From Thermoproteota archaeon (GTDB lineage Archaea; Korarchaeota; JAOZGF01), in contig JAOZGF010000154.1 in NCBI GenBank assembly GCA_027491845.1, positions 1 through 7,341 on the forward strand: 7,341 nt of DNA, written 5' to 3'. Positions 1-5,755 of the stretch are shown in pieces. Position numbers and translations under genes: made by a program. Numbering within the stretch: position 1 is the first letter of the stretch; each line of letters begins with the position of its first letter. The notes under the pieces were generated by a model. That model did not search any database, had not been told where the DNA came from, and was given only the letters and a program-made list of their open reading frames with translations.

Positions 1-400
1 TTCTTTTTAAAAGGAAACTGTAAATAACCACGTTATCCAAAACTCCAAACAACATGAAAACAAATGATAGAAGGTTTCTAAGCATCGATAAGAGGAGAGA
101 AATGATTATCAAAGTAACCCCGAAAAAGAGGGCTTTCCCAGGGGGGTTAATTTTCCTTGTAGGCAGAGGCCTTTTCCTTGTTCTGCTCATGATGGAATCG
201 ATGTCACGGTCTAAATAGCATGTAACAGCGTTACATCCTGAACATCCAAATGACACCGCAGTTAAAGCTGAAAACAGTAACTTGGGAGTTAATGCGACGA
301 GACTGGCTCGGCAGGCAATAATTATAGCTGCAAATGAAGTGAAAACAAGGAGAAAAACTGTTCTAGGCTTAACTAACTCCAAATAATCTTTAACAGCCAC
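1..400 (-). CDS. ctaB: Heme o synthase-like UbiA prenyltransferase, N-terminal part (runs off left edge)
   Basis: This would be an integral-membrane prenyltransferase that transfers a farnesyl group to protoheme IX to make heme O. The frame opens at GTG 400, preceded by GAGGG (407-411) with 6 nt spacing, and stays open for 133 codons to the window edge, so about half of a usual ~280-300 residue protein is present. Visible features: an N-terminal DYLELVKPR segment (residues 5-13) typical of CtaB; a first hydrophobic segment at ~15-30; the Asp-rich motif YLDRDID (62-68) followed by RTRKRPLP (73-80), the usual diphosphate/Mg site; and two further hydrophobic segments (~90-105, 110-130) ending in the YSFLLKR loop. 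The first Asn of the UbiA motif NxxxDxxxD is Thr60 here. Cys30, 53, 56 and 61 make an unusual cysteine cluster around the active-site loop. The gene lies 119 bp downstream of the HEPN gene on the same strand, with its own promoter region. Another UbiA-type substrate is possible because the C-terminal half is missing. Confidence 0.85.
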   Translation of the reverse strand, partial: MAVKDYLELVKPRTVFLLVFTSFAAIIIACRASLVALTPKLLFSALTAVSFGCSGCNAVTCYLDRDIDSIMSRTRKRPLPTRKINPPGKALFFGVTLIIISLLLSMLRNLLSFVFMLFGVLDNVVIYSFLLKR

Positions 401-445
401 TTTAAACCCTCTTAAACTGGCTAGGAAAAATTATCCATGAAAGGG

Positions 446-457
446 GTGTAATTACAC
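446..457. promoter_or_regulatory. Perfect 12-bp palindrome upstream of ctaB-like gene
   Basis: The sequence GTGTAATTACAC is its own reverse complement. It sits 46-57 bp upstream of the GTG start of the heme o synthase-like gene and 62 bp downstream of the HEPN stop codon. That is where an operator overlapping a minus-strand promoter would lie; possible TATA-like stretches flank it (CATAAC near 467-472, GATAATTTT near 428-436). No known regulator is assigned. The palindrome is seen directly; its function is inferred. Confidence 0.35.
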
Positions 458-501
458 TTTGCATTGTTATGGCAACTCCCTTAACCATCTTGATTTCAAT
501 T

Positions 502-508
502 AAAAAAA
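502..508 (-). terminator. Oligo-T terminator after the HEPN gene
   Basis: On the minus strand a run of seven T follows the HEPN stop codon by about 12 nt. Archaeal transcription commonly ends at such T-runs without a stable hairpin, and I see no strong stem here. It separates the MNT/HEPN unit from the heme o synthase-like gene. Confidence 0.5.
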
Positions 509-519
509 GACTCTGAATT

Positions 520-972
520 TTAATTGGGACCCATGGCTTCCTTTAATTCAAGCAGGAGGTTATTACATAGCTTATAAACCTTTTCAGCTCTCTCTACAGC
601 GTCTTTTGCATCCTCTTTGTTTATAACTTCTTCTGGAGCTAAGAGAGCCTCTTCTCCGCCATAAAAACTAACTTCGCGTTTTCCACATAACACTTTAGAT
701 GATTTACGCAGAAAACTTATTTCAGCTTTAAACCACTCAGGAAAACGATTACTGACGTCAGTTAAAACATCAGAGACTTCATGGACTTTTGGGTATTCTA
801 TTCCCACGATCTTCAATGAAGCCTTAATACAGAGTTCAACGCATTCTTGACTTAACCTCACGACATAGGGATAGTTCTTGTCAACGTAAGCCTCCTTTGC
901 GTCATCCAGCCTCGCCTTAGCCTGGCGCAAATAGGATTTAGCAACCTTAAGTGATCTCAATAACTTCACCAA
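520..972 (-). CDS. HEPN-domain protein, partner of MNT nucleotidyltransferase
   Basis: A 150-residue, all-helical, soluble protein of the HEPN superfamily. In MNT/HEPN modules HEPN proteins are usually RNase toxins or regulatory partners of the nucleotidyltransferase. Seen: a first long helix with AKSYLRQAKARLDDA (~11-25), a second with VRLSQECVELCIKASLKIVG (38-57), PKVHEVSDVL (61-70, like the common 'HxLxxL' turn), and a C-terminal YGGEEALLAPEEV...DAKDAVERAEKV region (104-132) typical of archaeal HEPN families. The catalytic RNase motif R-x4-6-H is not present: R99 is followed by EVSFYG with no histidine. The gene overlaps the MNT gene by up to 26 bp, so translation is probably coupled. Start is uncertain. 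TTG 972 gives the longest frame but has no ribosome-binding site at proper distance; GTG 969 lacks one too; TTG 960 has GGTG at 970-967 with 6 nt spacing and is the better-supported start. Confidence 0.8.
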   Translation of the reverse strand: MVKLLRSLKVAKSYLRQAKARLDDAKEAYVDKNYPYVVRLSQECVELCIKASLKIVGIEYPKVHEVSDVLTDVSNRFPEWFKAEISFLRKSSKVLCGKREVSFYGGEEALLAPEEVINKEDAKDAVERAEKVYKLCNNLLLELKEAMGPN

Positions 973-1690
973 ACCTATACTGAGGCTTAAGATCCCAATA
1001 CCAGTTTTCTTCGTTAACGAAAACTTTTTTCGCCCCTTGTTCCTTTAGCTTTGATTTAAGTTCAACTAGAATTTTTTCTAAAAAACAATTTTCATCGTAA
1101 AGGATTACTGCTTCCTCTGTTAAGTCTAAAAAAAGAAACGGCTTCCTCCTTGCCTCATTAGCCCTTAAAGGATAAAAACTTAGCCTTACATATACTCCAT
1201 GCTTCCTTAACCAAGTAAGTTCTTCCTCGATCAACGTTTCAATCAAACAAAGCTTTTCAATACGTGAGCCTAAACTCCCAGAGAAATCGTTAGAAATAAG
1301 AAGAACATCGACATCACTATTTTTTTTCGCTTTTCCACGCGCTACAGATCCATAAACAGCGAAAGATGTTAGCCTGAACATACTTGAAATGTGGCGGAAA
1401 GAATCACAAATTACCTTGATATATCTATCTTGAGGAATTTTATCCAGGTTTTTTATGGTTTCACCTGCAAGCAAGAAGAAATTCAAGGGATCAAGCAACC
1501 TATACAGCCTAGGTTTACTGCGCTCAAAAATCATTAAAATCTTTTTTGAATGTAACTTGCTAAAAACCACAGCTAACCAATTTTCCTTCGCAGACAGGAG
1601 TTCTTGCGCTTCTTGAAAAGTAAATAATTCATTTTTAAATTCCATGTACAGCGTGACATAAGTTCTTCCAAGCCATGCAGGTAACCACAT
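947..1690 (-). CDS. MNT-type nucleotidyltransferase with N-terminal winged helix (putative antitoxin/autoregulator)
   Basis: A 247-residue protein. Residues ~18-68 read as a winged helix (FTFQEAQELL, then FSKLHSKKILMIFE, RSKPRLYRLLDP), a fold used for DNA binding in many archaeal nucleotidyltransferases. Residues ~105-200 are a minimal polymerase-beta-type nucleotidyltransferase: the GSVARG loop (114-119) and SDVDVLLI (125-132) supply two metal-binding aspartates, D126 and D128. The third carboxylate expected on a later strand (usually 'VDLV') is not evident; the matching stretch reads YVRLSFYP (167-174). In MNT/HEPN toxin-antitoxin pairs the MNT protein modifies or neutralises the HEPN partner by AMP transfer. 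The start is ATG 1690: an in-frame stop lies three codons upstream, and the WLG...Y..LY.EF lead-in looks like part of the domain. ATG 1645 is the only other ATG near. There is no ribosome-binding site before 1690, so a leaderless or very short leader transcript is likely. It is the first gene of a two-gene unit with the HEPN gene. Confidence 0.82.
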   Translation of the reverse strand: MWLPAWLGRTYVTLYMEFKNELFTFQEAQELLSAKENWLAVVFSKLHSKKILMIFERSKPRLYRLLDPLNFFLLAGETIKNLDKIPQDRYIKVICDSFRHISSMFRLTSFAVYGSVARGKAKKNSDVDVLLISNDFSGSLGSRIEKLCLIETLIEEELTWLRKHGVYVRLSFYPLRANEARRKPFLFLDLTEEAVILYDENCFLEKILVELKSKLKEQGAKKVFVNEENWYWDLKPQYRFGEVIEIT

Positions 1691-1707
1691 AGTGCATCAG
1701 TTTATAA

Positions 1708-1735
1708 TATTAACCTTAACTATTTATTAACCTTA
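1708..1735 (-). promoter_or_regulatory. Promoter region of MNT/HEPN unit with 11-bp direct repeat
   Basis: The 11-mer TAAGGTTAATA (minus strand) occurs twice, at 1735-1725 and 1718-1708, with a 17-bp period, just upstream of the MNT start at 1690. The TATA-like stretches TTAATAAATA (1730-1721) and TTATAAA (1707-1701) overlap or abut it. The first would place a transcription start within about 10 nt of ATG 1690, fitting a near-leaderless mRNA. Tandem sites here would suit autoregulation by the winged helix of the MNT protein. The repeat is seen directly; its binding role is inferred. Confidence 0.5.
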
Positions 1736-1737
1736 GC

Positions 1738-1758
1738 AAAAAAAAGGGGACGCCTTTT
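1738..1758 (-). terminator. Hairpin plus T-run terminating the ECF-PRT operon
   Basis: On the minus strand AAAAGG (1758-1753), a five-base loop CGTCC, and CCTTTT (1747-1742) form a 6-bp stem that runs directly into four further T (1741-1738), making eight T in a row. It lies about 60 nt after the PRT stop codon and just before the MNT/HEPN promoter, so it cleanly separates the two units. Confidence 0.6.
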
Positions 1759-1818
1759 AGCAAGCGAATGAGACAGTATAACTCCTCTCTTTTATAGCAA
1801 CGCAATCACGTTTTTTGG

Positions 1819-2502
1819 TTAAGCCGTGGAAGATAAGGATGAATCAGATAAAGTTCTTTCGTTTTTCGTTCTACCTAGAAGCTTCTTCATGGCTTCGTAC
1901 TTTTTCTTGCCATAGAAAATTGGAAGGTAACCCAGAAACACAAGATTTTCCCTAGCCTTCCATGAATCCCTGTTTATCGCGGGCCCCTCAACCCATATGC
2001 ATGCCTTAACACATGTTTTGCCTCCAACCCTCGAAACAAGTTTCTCCATGGCATTCATGTTTCCCCCAGTAGTTACTACGTCATCTATCAACGCAACATT
2101 TCTTCCTTTCAATTTTTCAGCGTCAACTTCGTCCAATATAAGTTTTTGCTTTTCCTTCGTTGTTATAGACTTTAGTTCAACCGAGACAGGGTTCTTCATG
2201 TAGCTTTTCAAGCTTTTCCTACAAACCACGAAATTCCTGAGGCCAAGTTTTTTGGTCACTTCGTAACAAAGTGATTGGGCTTTCGCCTCAGCCGTGACTG
2301 TTACATCCACCTTATAACCCGATATCTTCCTTGCAAGTTCACGGGCTACTTCCTCAATAAACTCCACGTCTCCAAGGATTAACTCATGATCTGAAGCTAT
2401 CCATACTTCGTCATCAACCTTTCTAATGGGGAGCTTCCTTTTAAGCCCGCAAATAAAGACATCATGAGTTAACTGTCCCTTGTAAAGCTGAATTAATTCC
2501 AC
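1819..2502 (-). CDS. Type I phosphoribosyltransferase, adenine/purine-PRT-like (COG0503 type)
   Basis: A 227-residue cytoplasmic enzyme expected to transfer phosphoribose from PRPP to a nucleobase. The PRPP-binding signature VALIDDVVTTGGN is at 136-148, with the paired acidic residues D140/D141 and the TTGG phosphate loop. Upstream, VTAEAKAQSLCYEV (69-82) followed by VVCRKSLKSYM (92-102) and a KSITT segment (111-115) matches the pattern of a purine-PRT subgroup rather than orotate PRT. A basic, Ser/Thr-rich C-terminal tail (~200-227) follows the Rossmann-like core. The start is GTG 2502, with GGAG eight nt upstream. It is the last gene of the ECF operon, 23 bp after the EcfT stop, so it is probably co-transcribed and made together with the transporter. 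That context suggests it traps an imported base as a nucleotide. The exact base is not readable from sequence; adenine, guanine, hypoxanthine or an unusual base are all possible. Confidence 0.85.
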   Translation of the reverse strand: MELIQLYKGQLTHDVFICGLKRKLPIRKVDDEVWIASDHELILGDVEFIEEVARELARKISGYKVDVTVTAEAKAQSLCYEVTKKLGLRNFVVCRKSLKSYMKNPVSVELKSITTKEKQKLILDEVDAEKLKGRNVALIDDVVTTGGNMNAMEKLVSRVGGKTCVKACIWVEGPAINRDSWKARENLVFLGYLPIFYGKKKYEAMKKLLGRTKNERTLSDSSLSSTA

Positions 2503-2525
2503 CTAAACCACTCCAGCCGTTGAAG

Positions 2526-3329
2526 CTAACCAATTACTCCAAAACTATTTATCCTGAGAAAGACAGAGGCTAAGAGCAGAGATGCGGAAAGAAAGATTAT
2601 CATAATATCCCTACGCTTCATTCTAAGGTCCTTGTAGTAAGTTCTATTCTTATGCACTCCAAAGGCCTTTGTGTCCATGGATATGGAAAGTTGATCCTCC
2701 ATTCCCATTGACTTGTACATTAAAGGCTTAACGATTGGAACCATGTTTATCGTTCTCCTTATAAGGGAACCTTTCGTCAGCTCTAAGCCCCTGGAAACCT
2801 GCGCATCCCTTATGGCCTCAGCCTCTGTTTGAATCGATTTAACAAACCTCAATATCAAGCCCACGGTGAAAGCCCATTTGTAGGGCATGCCTAGCTTAAC
2901 CATGGAAAGCACTAGGTCGTTAAAGGAAGTTGTCATGAAGAGTAGCAGGGGGGCGCCCATGAGAGTTAAAACTCTAAACATCATTGCCACACCGTAGGTG
3001 ACACTTAACCTGTCAATCTTTAGGAACCAGAAATTGAAGTACTCCTCGACTTCAACCCGTGATGCGAAAAGAGATTGCCTGTAAAAAGCAGTCCACATGA
3101 GGAAAGCCATAACTACGATCGGACTCAAAATCTTGATCTTATCCAGGAATTCAGTGTTTATTTTTGAAAGAAAGCTTAGAATAATCACTACAGCAAAAAC
3201 AGCGGCTAGGACAAATGGGTCGTTAAATAGCAAGGCAAGCACCATTAAGGTTAGGGAAACGAAAATCTTTGTTCTTGCATCAAGTTTATGGATAAAAGAA
3301 TTTTTCTCAATGTATTCAACAAGCCTCAT
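2526..3329 (-). CDS. ecfT: ECF transporter transmembrane scaffold protein EcfT
   Basis: A 267-residue membrane protein linking the S component to the ATPase pair of an energy-coupling-factor importer. The N-terminus carries the family lead-in SFIHKLDARTKI (11-22). Hydrophobic segments lie at ~22-54 (two), 66-82, ~112-133 and 240-258. The cytoplasmic coupling region contains the first Arg motif AQVSRG (176-181) and a second, degenerate one DTKAFG (219-224), where Lys stands in for the usual Arg. These helices dock into the two ATPase grooves. It starts at ATG 3329, overlapping the stop of the preceding ATPase gene by ATGA. Such tight coupling points to equimolar production of the A-A'-T core. 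Length and layout are normal for the family. Confidence 0.92.
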   Translation of the reverse strand: MRLVEYIEKNSFIHKLDARTKIFVSLTLMVLALLFNDPFVLAAVFAVVIILSFLSKINTEFLDKIKILSPIVVMAFLMWTAFYRQSLFASRVEVEEYFNFWFLKIDRLSVTYGVAMMFRVLTLMGAPLLLFMTTSFNDLVLSMVKLGMPYKWAFTVGLILRFVKSIQTEAEAIRDAQVSRGLELTKGSLIRRTINMVPIVKPLMYKSMGMEDQLSISMDTKAFGVHKNRTYYKDLRMKRRDIMIIFLSASLLLASVFLRINSFGVIG

Positions 3330-4144
3330 ACTGCAATCCTCCTTATGAGTTCTTCAACCAAATCTTCCATCCTGATTATTTTTCCATCAATCCCTGCAGC
3401 TTTGGCTAGACCTAATACGCTGGGAGCCTCTATTCCGGCCTCTCTCAAAGCCTTGTCTTCCATAAAAACTTTATCAGGTACACCTTCAACCAGAATTCTT
3501 CCATCCTTCATTAGAATAACCCTGTCAACCCATTCACACACCAAGTCAATGTCGTGGGATATTAGGACAACAGTGTTCCCGTTATCCGCATAGTCACGGG
3601 CCACCTCCATTATCCTCCTGCAGGTTGAGTAATCCTGACCAGTGGTTGGTTCGTCAAGGATAAGGACTCTAGGGTTCATTGCTAGCACATCCGCAATAGC
3701 CAACCTCTCTTTTTCTCCAGTGCTCAGGGAAAATGGTGAGGCTTCGAGGTCCAATTTTAACCTCACTTTCTTGAGGGTCGAATTAACAAGCCCTCTCATG
3801 CCTTCTTTCGGGAAACCTAGGTTTTTAGGCCCGAAACAAACTTCTTCGAACACTGTTTCAGCGAAGATTTGGGAATCAGGATATTGAAAAACATATCCAA
3901 CTCTCCTAGTAAGCTCGGCTGTCGACAAATTACGTGTGTTGACTCCAAAGACACTTACTTCCCCCCTACAAGGCTTAAGGAGGCCATTAAAGTGCTTCAC
4001 AAGGGTTGTTTTTCCACATCCGTTCCTGCCTAGGATCGCTACAAATTCTCCTTGGAAAATTTTCAGGCTTACATCCTTAAGAACCCAATCTGAAAGTTCG
4101 TCATACCTAAACCAGAGGCCTTCAACCTTAACCGCTTCTTTCAA
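3326..4144 (-). CDS. ecfA2: ECF transporter ATP-binding subunit (second ATPase)
   Basis: A 272-residue ABC ATPase of the ECF/CbiO type, a cytoplasmic subunit pairing with the neighbouring ATPase to drive substrate uptake. Motifs in order: Walker A GRNGCGKT (39-46), Q-loop with YVFQYPDSQIF (84-94), signature LSTGE (140-144), Walker B LILDEP (161-166) with catalytic Glu165, a D-loop in TTGQD (167-171), and switch His197 in ISHD. The signature differs from LSGGE/Q by Gly to Thr at residue 142. Its own nucleotide half-site (Walker A, Glu165, His197) is complete. The C-terminal ~50 residues (PSVLGLAKAAGI..., ~241-272) are the typical EcfA tail. The start is TTG 4144, with GGTG seven nt upstream; the start overlaps the stop of the upstream ATPase gene by four bases, and the stop overlaps the EcfT start by four. 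Naming the two ATPases A1 and A2 is by gene order only. Confidence 0.92.
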   Translation of the reverse strand: MKEAVKVEGLWFRYDELSDWVLKDVSLKIFQGEFVAILGRNGCGKTTLVKHFNGLLKPCRGEVSVFGVNTRNLSTAELTRRVGYVFQYPDSQIFAETVFEEVCFGPKNLGFPKEGMRGLVNSTLKKVRLKLDLEASPFSLSTGEKERLAIADVLAMNPRVLILDEPTTGQDYSTCRRIMEVARDYADNGNTVVLISHDIDLVCEWVDRVILMKDGRILVEGVPDKVFMEDKALREAGIEAPSVLGLAKAAGIDGKIIRMEDLVEELIRRIAV

Positions 4145-4995
4145 GGCTTCACACCATTCAGCAATTTATCAACTAAAAGTCTAAACTCTTGAAGGGTCAA
4201 GGGAACATTTTTGACAGGGATCTTCCTGTCAATAAGTCCGTAGACGCATTTAACCGTTGGAGGAGGATTAACCCCTAATTCTTCAACCATGCTCCTGTTG
4301 AAAAAGAACTCTCTCGGTCCAGCGTCCATTACAATCCTGCCCTGTTTCAGTGCAATAATCCTGTCAACATATGGAGAAATTCTTTCTATCCTTCTTTCGA
4401 CGATGATGAGGGTTTTTCCAAGGTTTTTCAACCTGATTAACGTCGACAAAACATCTTTGGCTCCTTCAGGGTCAAGGTTTGAGGTTGGCTCATCTAAAAA
4501 CATTATTTCAGGATCCATAGCTAGCACTGACCCTATAACAAGCTTTTGTTTTTCGCCTCCCGACAACGTTAAGGGGTCCCTTGTCCTGTACTTCTCCAGC
4601 CCCATAAACCTAAGGACATAGTTAAGCCTAGCCTCTATTTCATCCCTTGGAAAGCAAAGGTTCTCAAGTCCAAAAACAATGTCTTCTTCAACAGTCATGC
4701 CGAAGATTTGCGATGTAGGGTTTTGGAGAACTATCCCAAACTTGCTAGATAGCTCCGAAAACTTAACCTCACGAACGTTAACTCCATCCATGTAAACGTT
4801 GCCGTTGTACCGTTTCACTTGGATACAGTGAGGAATTATGCCTGAAAGACTGTAAAGGAGAGTTGTCTTACCACTTCCACTGGGCCCTGTAACTAACAGA
4901 AGCTCGCCTTTCCTAACGGAGAGGCTTACATTTCTGAGAAAGAAACCTGTCTTAAAATATTGAACATAAAGATTTTCAGCTTTTAGGACAACCAA
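4141..4995 (-). CDS. ecfA1: ECF transporter ATP-binding subunit (first ATPase)
   Basis: An ABC ATPase of the ECF type, 284 residues from the start chosen here. Motifs: Walker A GPSGSGKT (37-44), Q-loop VLQNPTSQIF (89-98), signature LSGGE (144-148), Walker B IMFLDEP (164-170) with catalytic Glu169, D-loop SNLD (172-175). The switch region reads IIVERRIERI, so the histidine expected in 'VEHR' is Arg201. The signature is canonical and would serve the partner's ATP site. Start: the frame extends to TTG 5010, but the GAGGGG ribosome-binding site lies inside that extension (5008-5003) and is spaced 7 nt from TTG 4995, which yields MVVLKAENLYV, the usual beginning of such proteins; I therefore prefer 4995. 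It follows the S component gene by 41 bp containing a T-rich tract, and overlaps the next ATPase gene by four bases. Confidence 0.92.
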   Translation of the reverse strand: MVVLKAENLYVQYFKTGFFLRNVSLSVRKGELLLVTGPSGSGKTTLLYSLSGIIPHCIQVKRYNGNVYMDGVNVREVKFSELSSKFGIVLQNPTSQIFGMTVEEDIVFGLENLCFPRDEIEARLNYVLRFMGLEKYRTRDPLTLSGGEKQKLVIGSVLAMDPEIMFLDEPTSNLDPEGAKDVLSTLIRLKNLGKTLIIVERRIERISPYVDRIIALKQGRIVMDAGPREFFFNRSMVEELGVNPPPTVKCVYGLIDRKIPVKNVPLTLQEFRLLVDKLLNGVKP

Positions 4996-5008
4996 TACAA
5001 AACCCCTC

Positions 5009-5035
5009 AAAAAAAGAAAAAAGGGGGAAAAGAAA
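5009..5035 (-). terminator. Intra-operon pyrimidine/T-rich tract, possible partial terminator
   Basis: Directly after the S component stop codon the minus strand is almost pure pyrimidine for 27 nt: short T-runs, then C5, T6, C and T7, immediately before the GAGGGG ribosome-binding site of the first ATPase. T-runs of this size can end archaeal transcription. As it lies between S and A genes of one apparent operon, read-through must occur if the A-A-T-PRT genes are made from the same promoter. It could set a higher S-component level than the shared core. Confidence 0.4.
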
Positions 5036-5036
5036 C

Positions 5037-5606
5037 CTAGAACCTCGCGGTATGCTTCTCAGGAGAGTAAAAGTACCTTGCAATGATCCCTGTCAGAGCT
5101 ATGGGAGGTATGTCGCTTCCTATTAAGAACCAAAACAGGACCCAGAAGGGCGCGGCGCCAACCAAATCCATGCCAGCTGCAACTATGGGAACCATGATGA
5201 AACCTGAAACCACAGAAACGACAGTGGCTTTAACGACCCCCTTTATCGTCTTCAGTTCATGGGGCTTCACAAGCAATCCTGGAATCAGGCCTGTCAACCC
5301 AACAGCCCCGCAGTCTGTGAACGGGGTTGCAAGGTTAAAGTACCCTGTGAGAGACCATATGAGGTTGCCGAAATAACCTGCGAAAAAGCCTGTGACAGGC
5401 CCATACAGGATTCCTATGAGACAAGGAAGGAAAGCAAACCATCTCCAATGAATTGCACCTGGAACAATGGTTATCGGGGCTGTCATCGTGAAAAGAACAC
5501 CTGTCAAAGCGGAACCGATCACTATCCTGGCAATTTTCCTTGAAGCAGTTAAGCGAATAGCCTCCACATACCTAGTTTCCACATTAGCCTTTGTAGATTC
5601 TTCCAA
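5037..5606 (-). CDS. ECF transporter S component (substrate-binding membrane subunit), substrate unknown
   Basis: A 189-residue, strongly hydrophobic protein, the usual size for an S component with about six membrane segments: ~26-46, 54-70, 71-90, 98-112, ~123-146 and ~152-178. The segment HWRWFAFLPCLIGILYGPVT (53-72), followed by GFFAGYFGNL (73-82), shows the typical pattern of an aromatic/charged loop and GP/GxxxG-like helix. Small residues in the first helix (GSALTG, 31-36) resemble the surface S components use to dock on EcfT. I cannot assign it to BioY, RibU, ThiT, FolT, QueT or another named family with confidence. The start is TTG 5606, supported by AGGTG (5619-5615) eight nt upstream. 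It is the first gene of the operon S-A-A-T-PRT, so this is a dedicated (group I) transporter; the PRT at the end hints at a nucleobase-like substrate. The N-terminal ~25 residues are polar and cytoplasmic. Confidence 0.8.
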   Translation of the reverse strand: MEESTKANVETRYVEAIRLTASRKIARIVIGSALTGVLFTMTAPITIVPGAIHWRWFAFLPCLIGILYGPVTGFFAGYFGNLIWSLTGYFNLATPFTDCGAVGLTGLIPGLLVKPHELKTIKGVVKATVVSVVSGFIMVPIVAAGMDLVGAAPFWVLFWFLIGSDIPPIALTGIIARYFYSPEKHTARF

Positions 5607-5628
5607 ACAACAAACACCTAGTTCCTTC

Positions 5629-5666
5629 TTCTAATTTAGAACTTGAAAAAATCGTTTTAATTAAAA
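5629..5666 (-). promoter_or_regulatory. Promoter/operator of the ECF-PRT operon
   Basis: A TATA-like AT-only block, itself the palindrome TTTTAATTAAAA (5655-5666), lies about 50-60 bp upstream of the S component start. An archaeal start site ~25 bp downstream of it would fall near 5635. Exactly there is a perfect inverted repeat TTCTAA-T-TTAGAA (5629-5641, plus strand), ten nt ahead of the AGGTG ribosome-binding site. A repressor bound here would block initiation. No riboswitch-sized leader fits between this start and the gene. Sequence symmetry is seen; promoter and operator roles are inferred. Confidence 0.4.
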
Positions 5667-5691
5667 AATTTTTTTATCGAAAATATGGAAC

Positions 5692-5735
5692 AAAAAATAG
5701 GGGGGATAAAGAAAAAAATTTTTATTTTTAAAAAC
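5692..5735 (-). terminator. T-rich, C-run tract, possible terminator of the lost gene
   Basis: On the minus strand GTTTTT (5735-5730), T7 (5718-5712), C6 (5705-5700) and T6 (5697-5692) follow one another, about 35-75 nt after the stop of the gene remnant and before the ECF promoter. The layout is that of an archaeal oligo-T terminator. It has no gene to serve today other than the remnant at 5768-5915. Confidence 0.3.
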
Positions 5736-5755
5736 AGGGAGAGAGAATTTGGGGG

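Noticed and set aside
1787..1800. Strong TATA-like box GCTATAAAAGAG on the minus strand between the PRT and MNT genes
   Set aside because: A start ~25 bp downstream would run straight into the terminator at 1738-1758 and no gene or RNA fold is evident; it could drive a very short transcript, but nothing supports this.
3097..4184. Several plus-strand open frames of 80-100 codons opposite the EcfT and ATPase genes
   Set aside because: They are antisense to strongly conserved ABC and EcfT motifs, have unlikely Ser/Thr/Pro-rich translations and no ribosome-binding sites.
5083..5543. Two plus-strand open frames opposite the S component gene
   Set aside because: They lie within a clear membrane-protein gene on the other strand and their translations show no domain pattern.
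5607..5660. Riboswitch upstream of the ECF operon, as seen for vitamin importers
   Set aside because: The leader between the likely transcription start and TTG 5606 is only about 30 nt, too short, and no paired elements are visible beyond the small palindrome.
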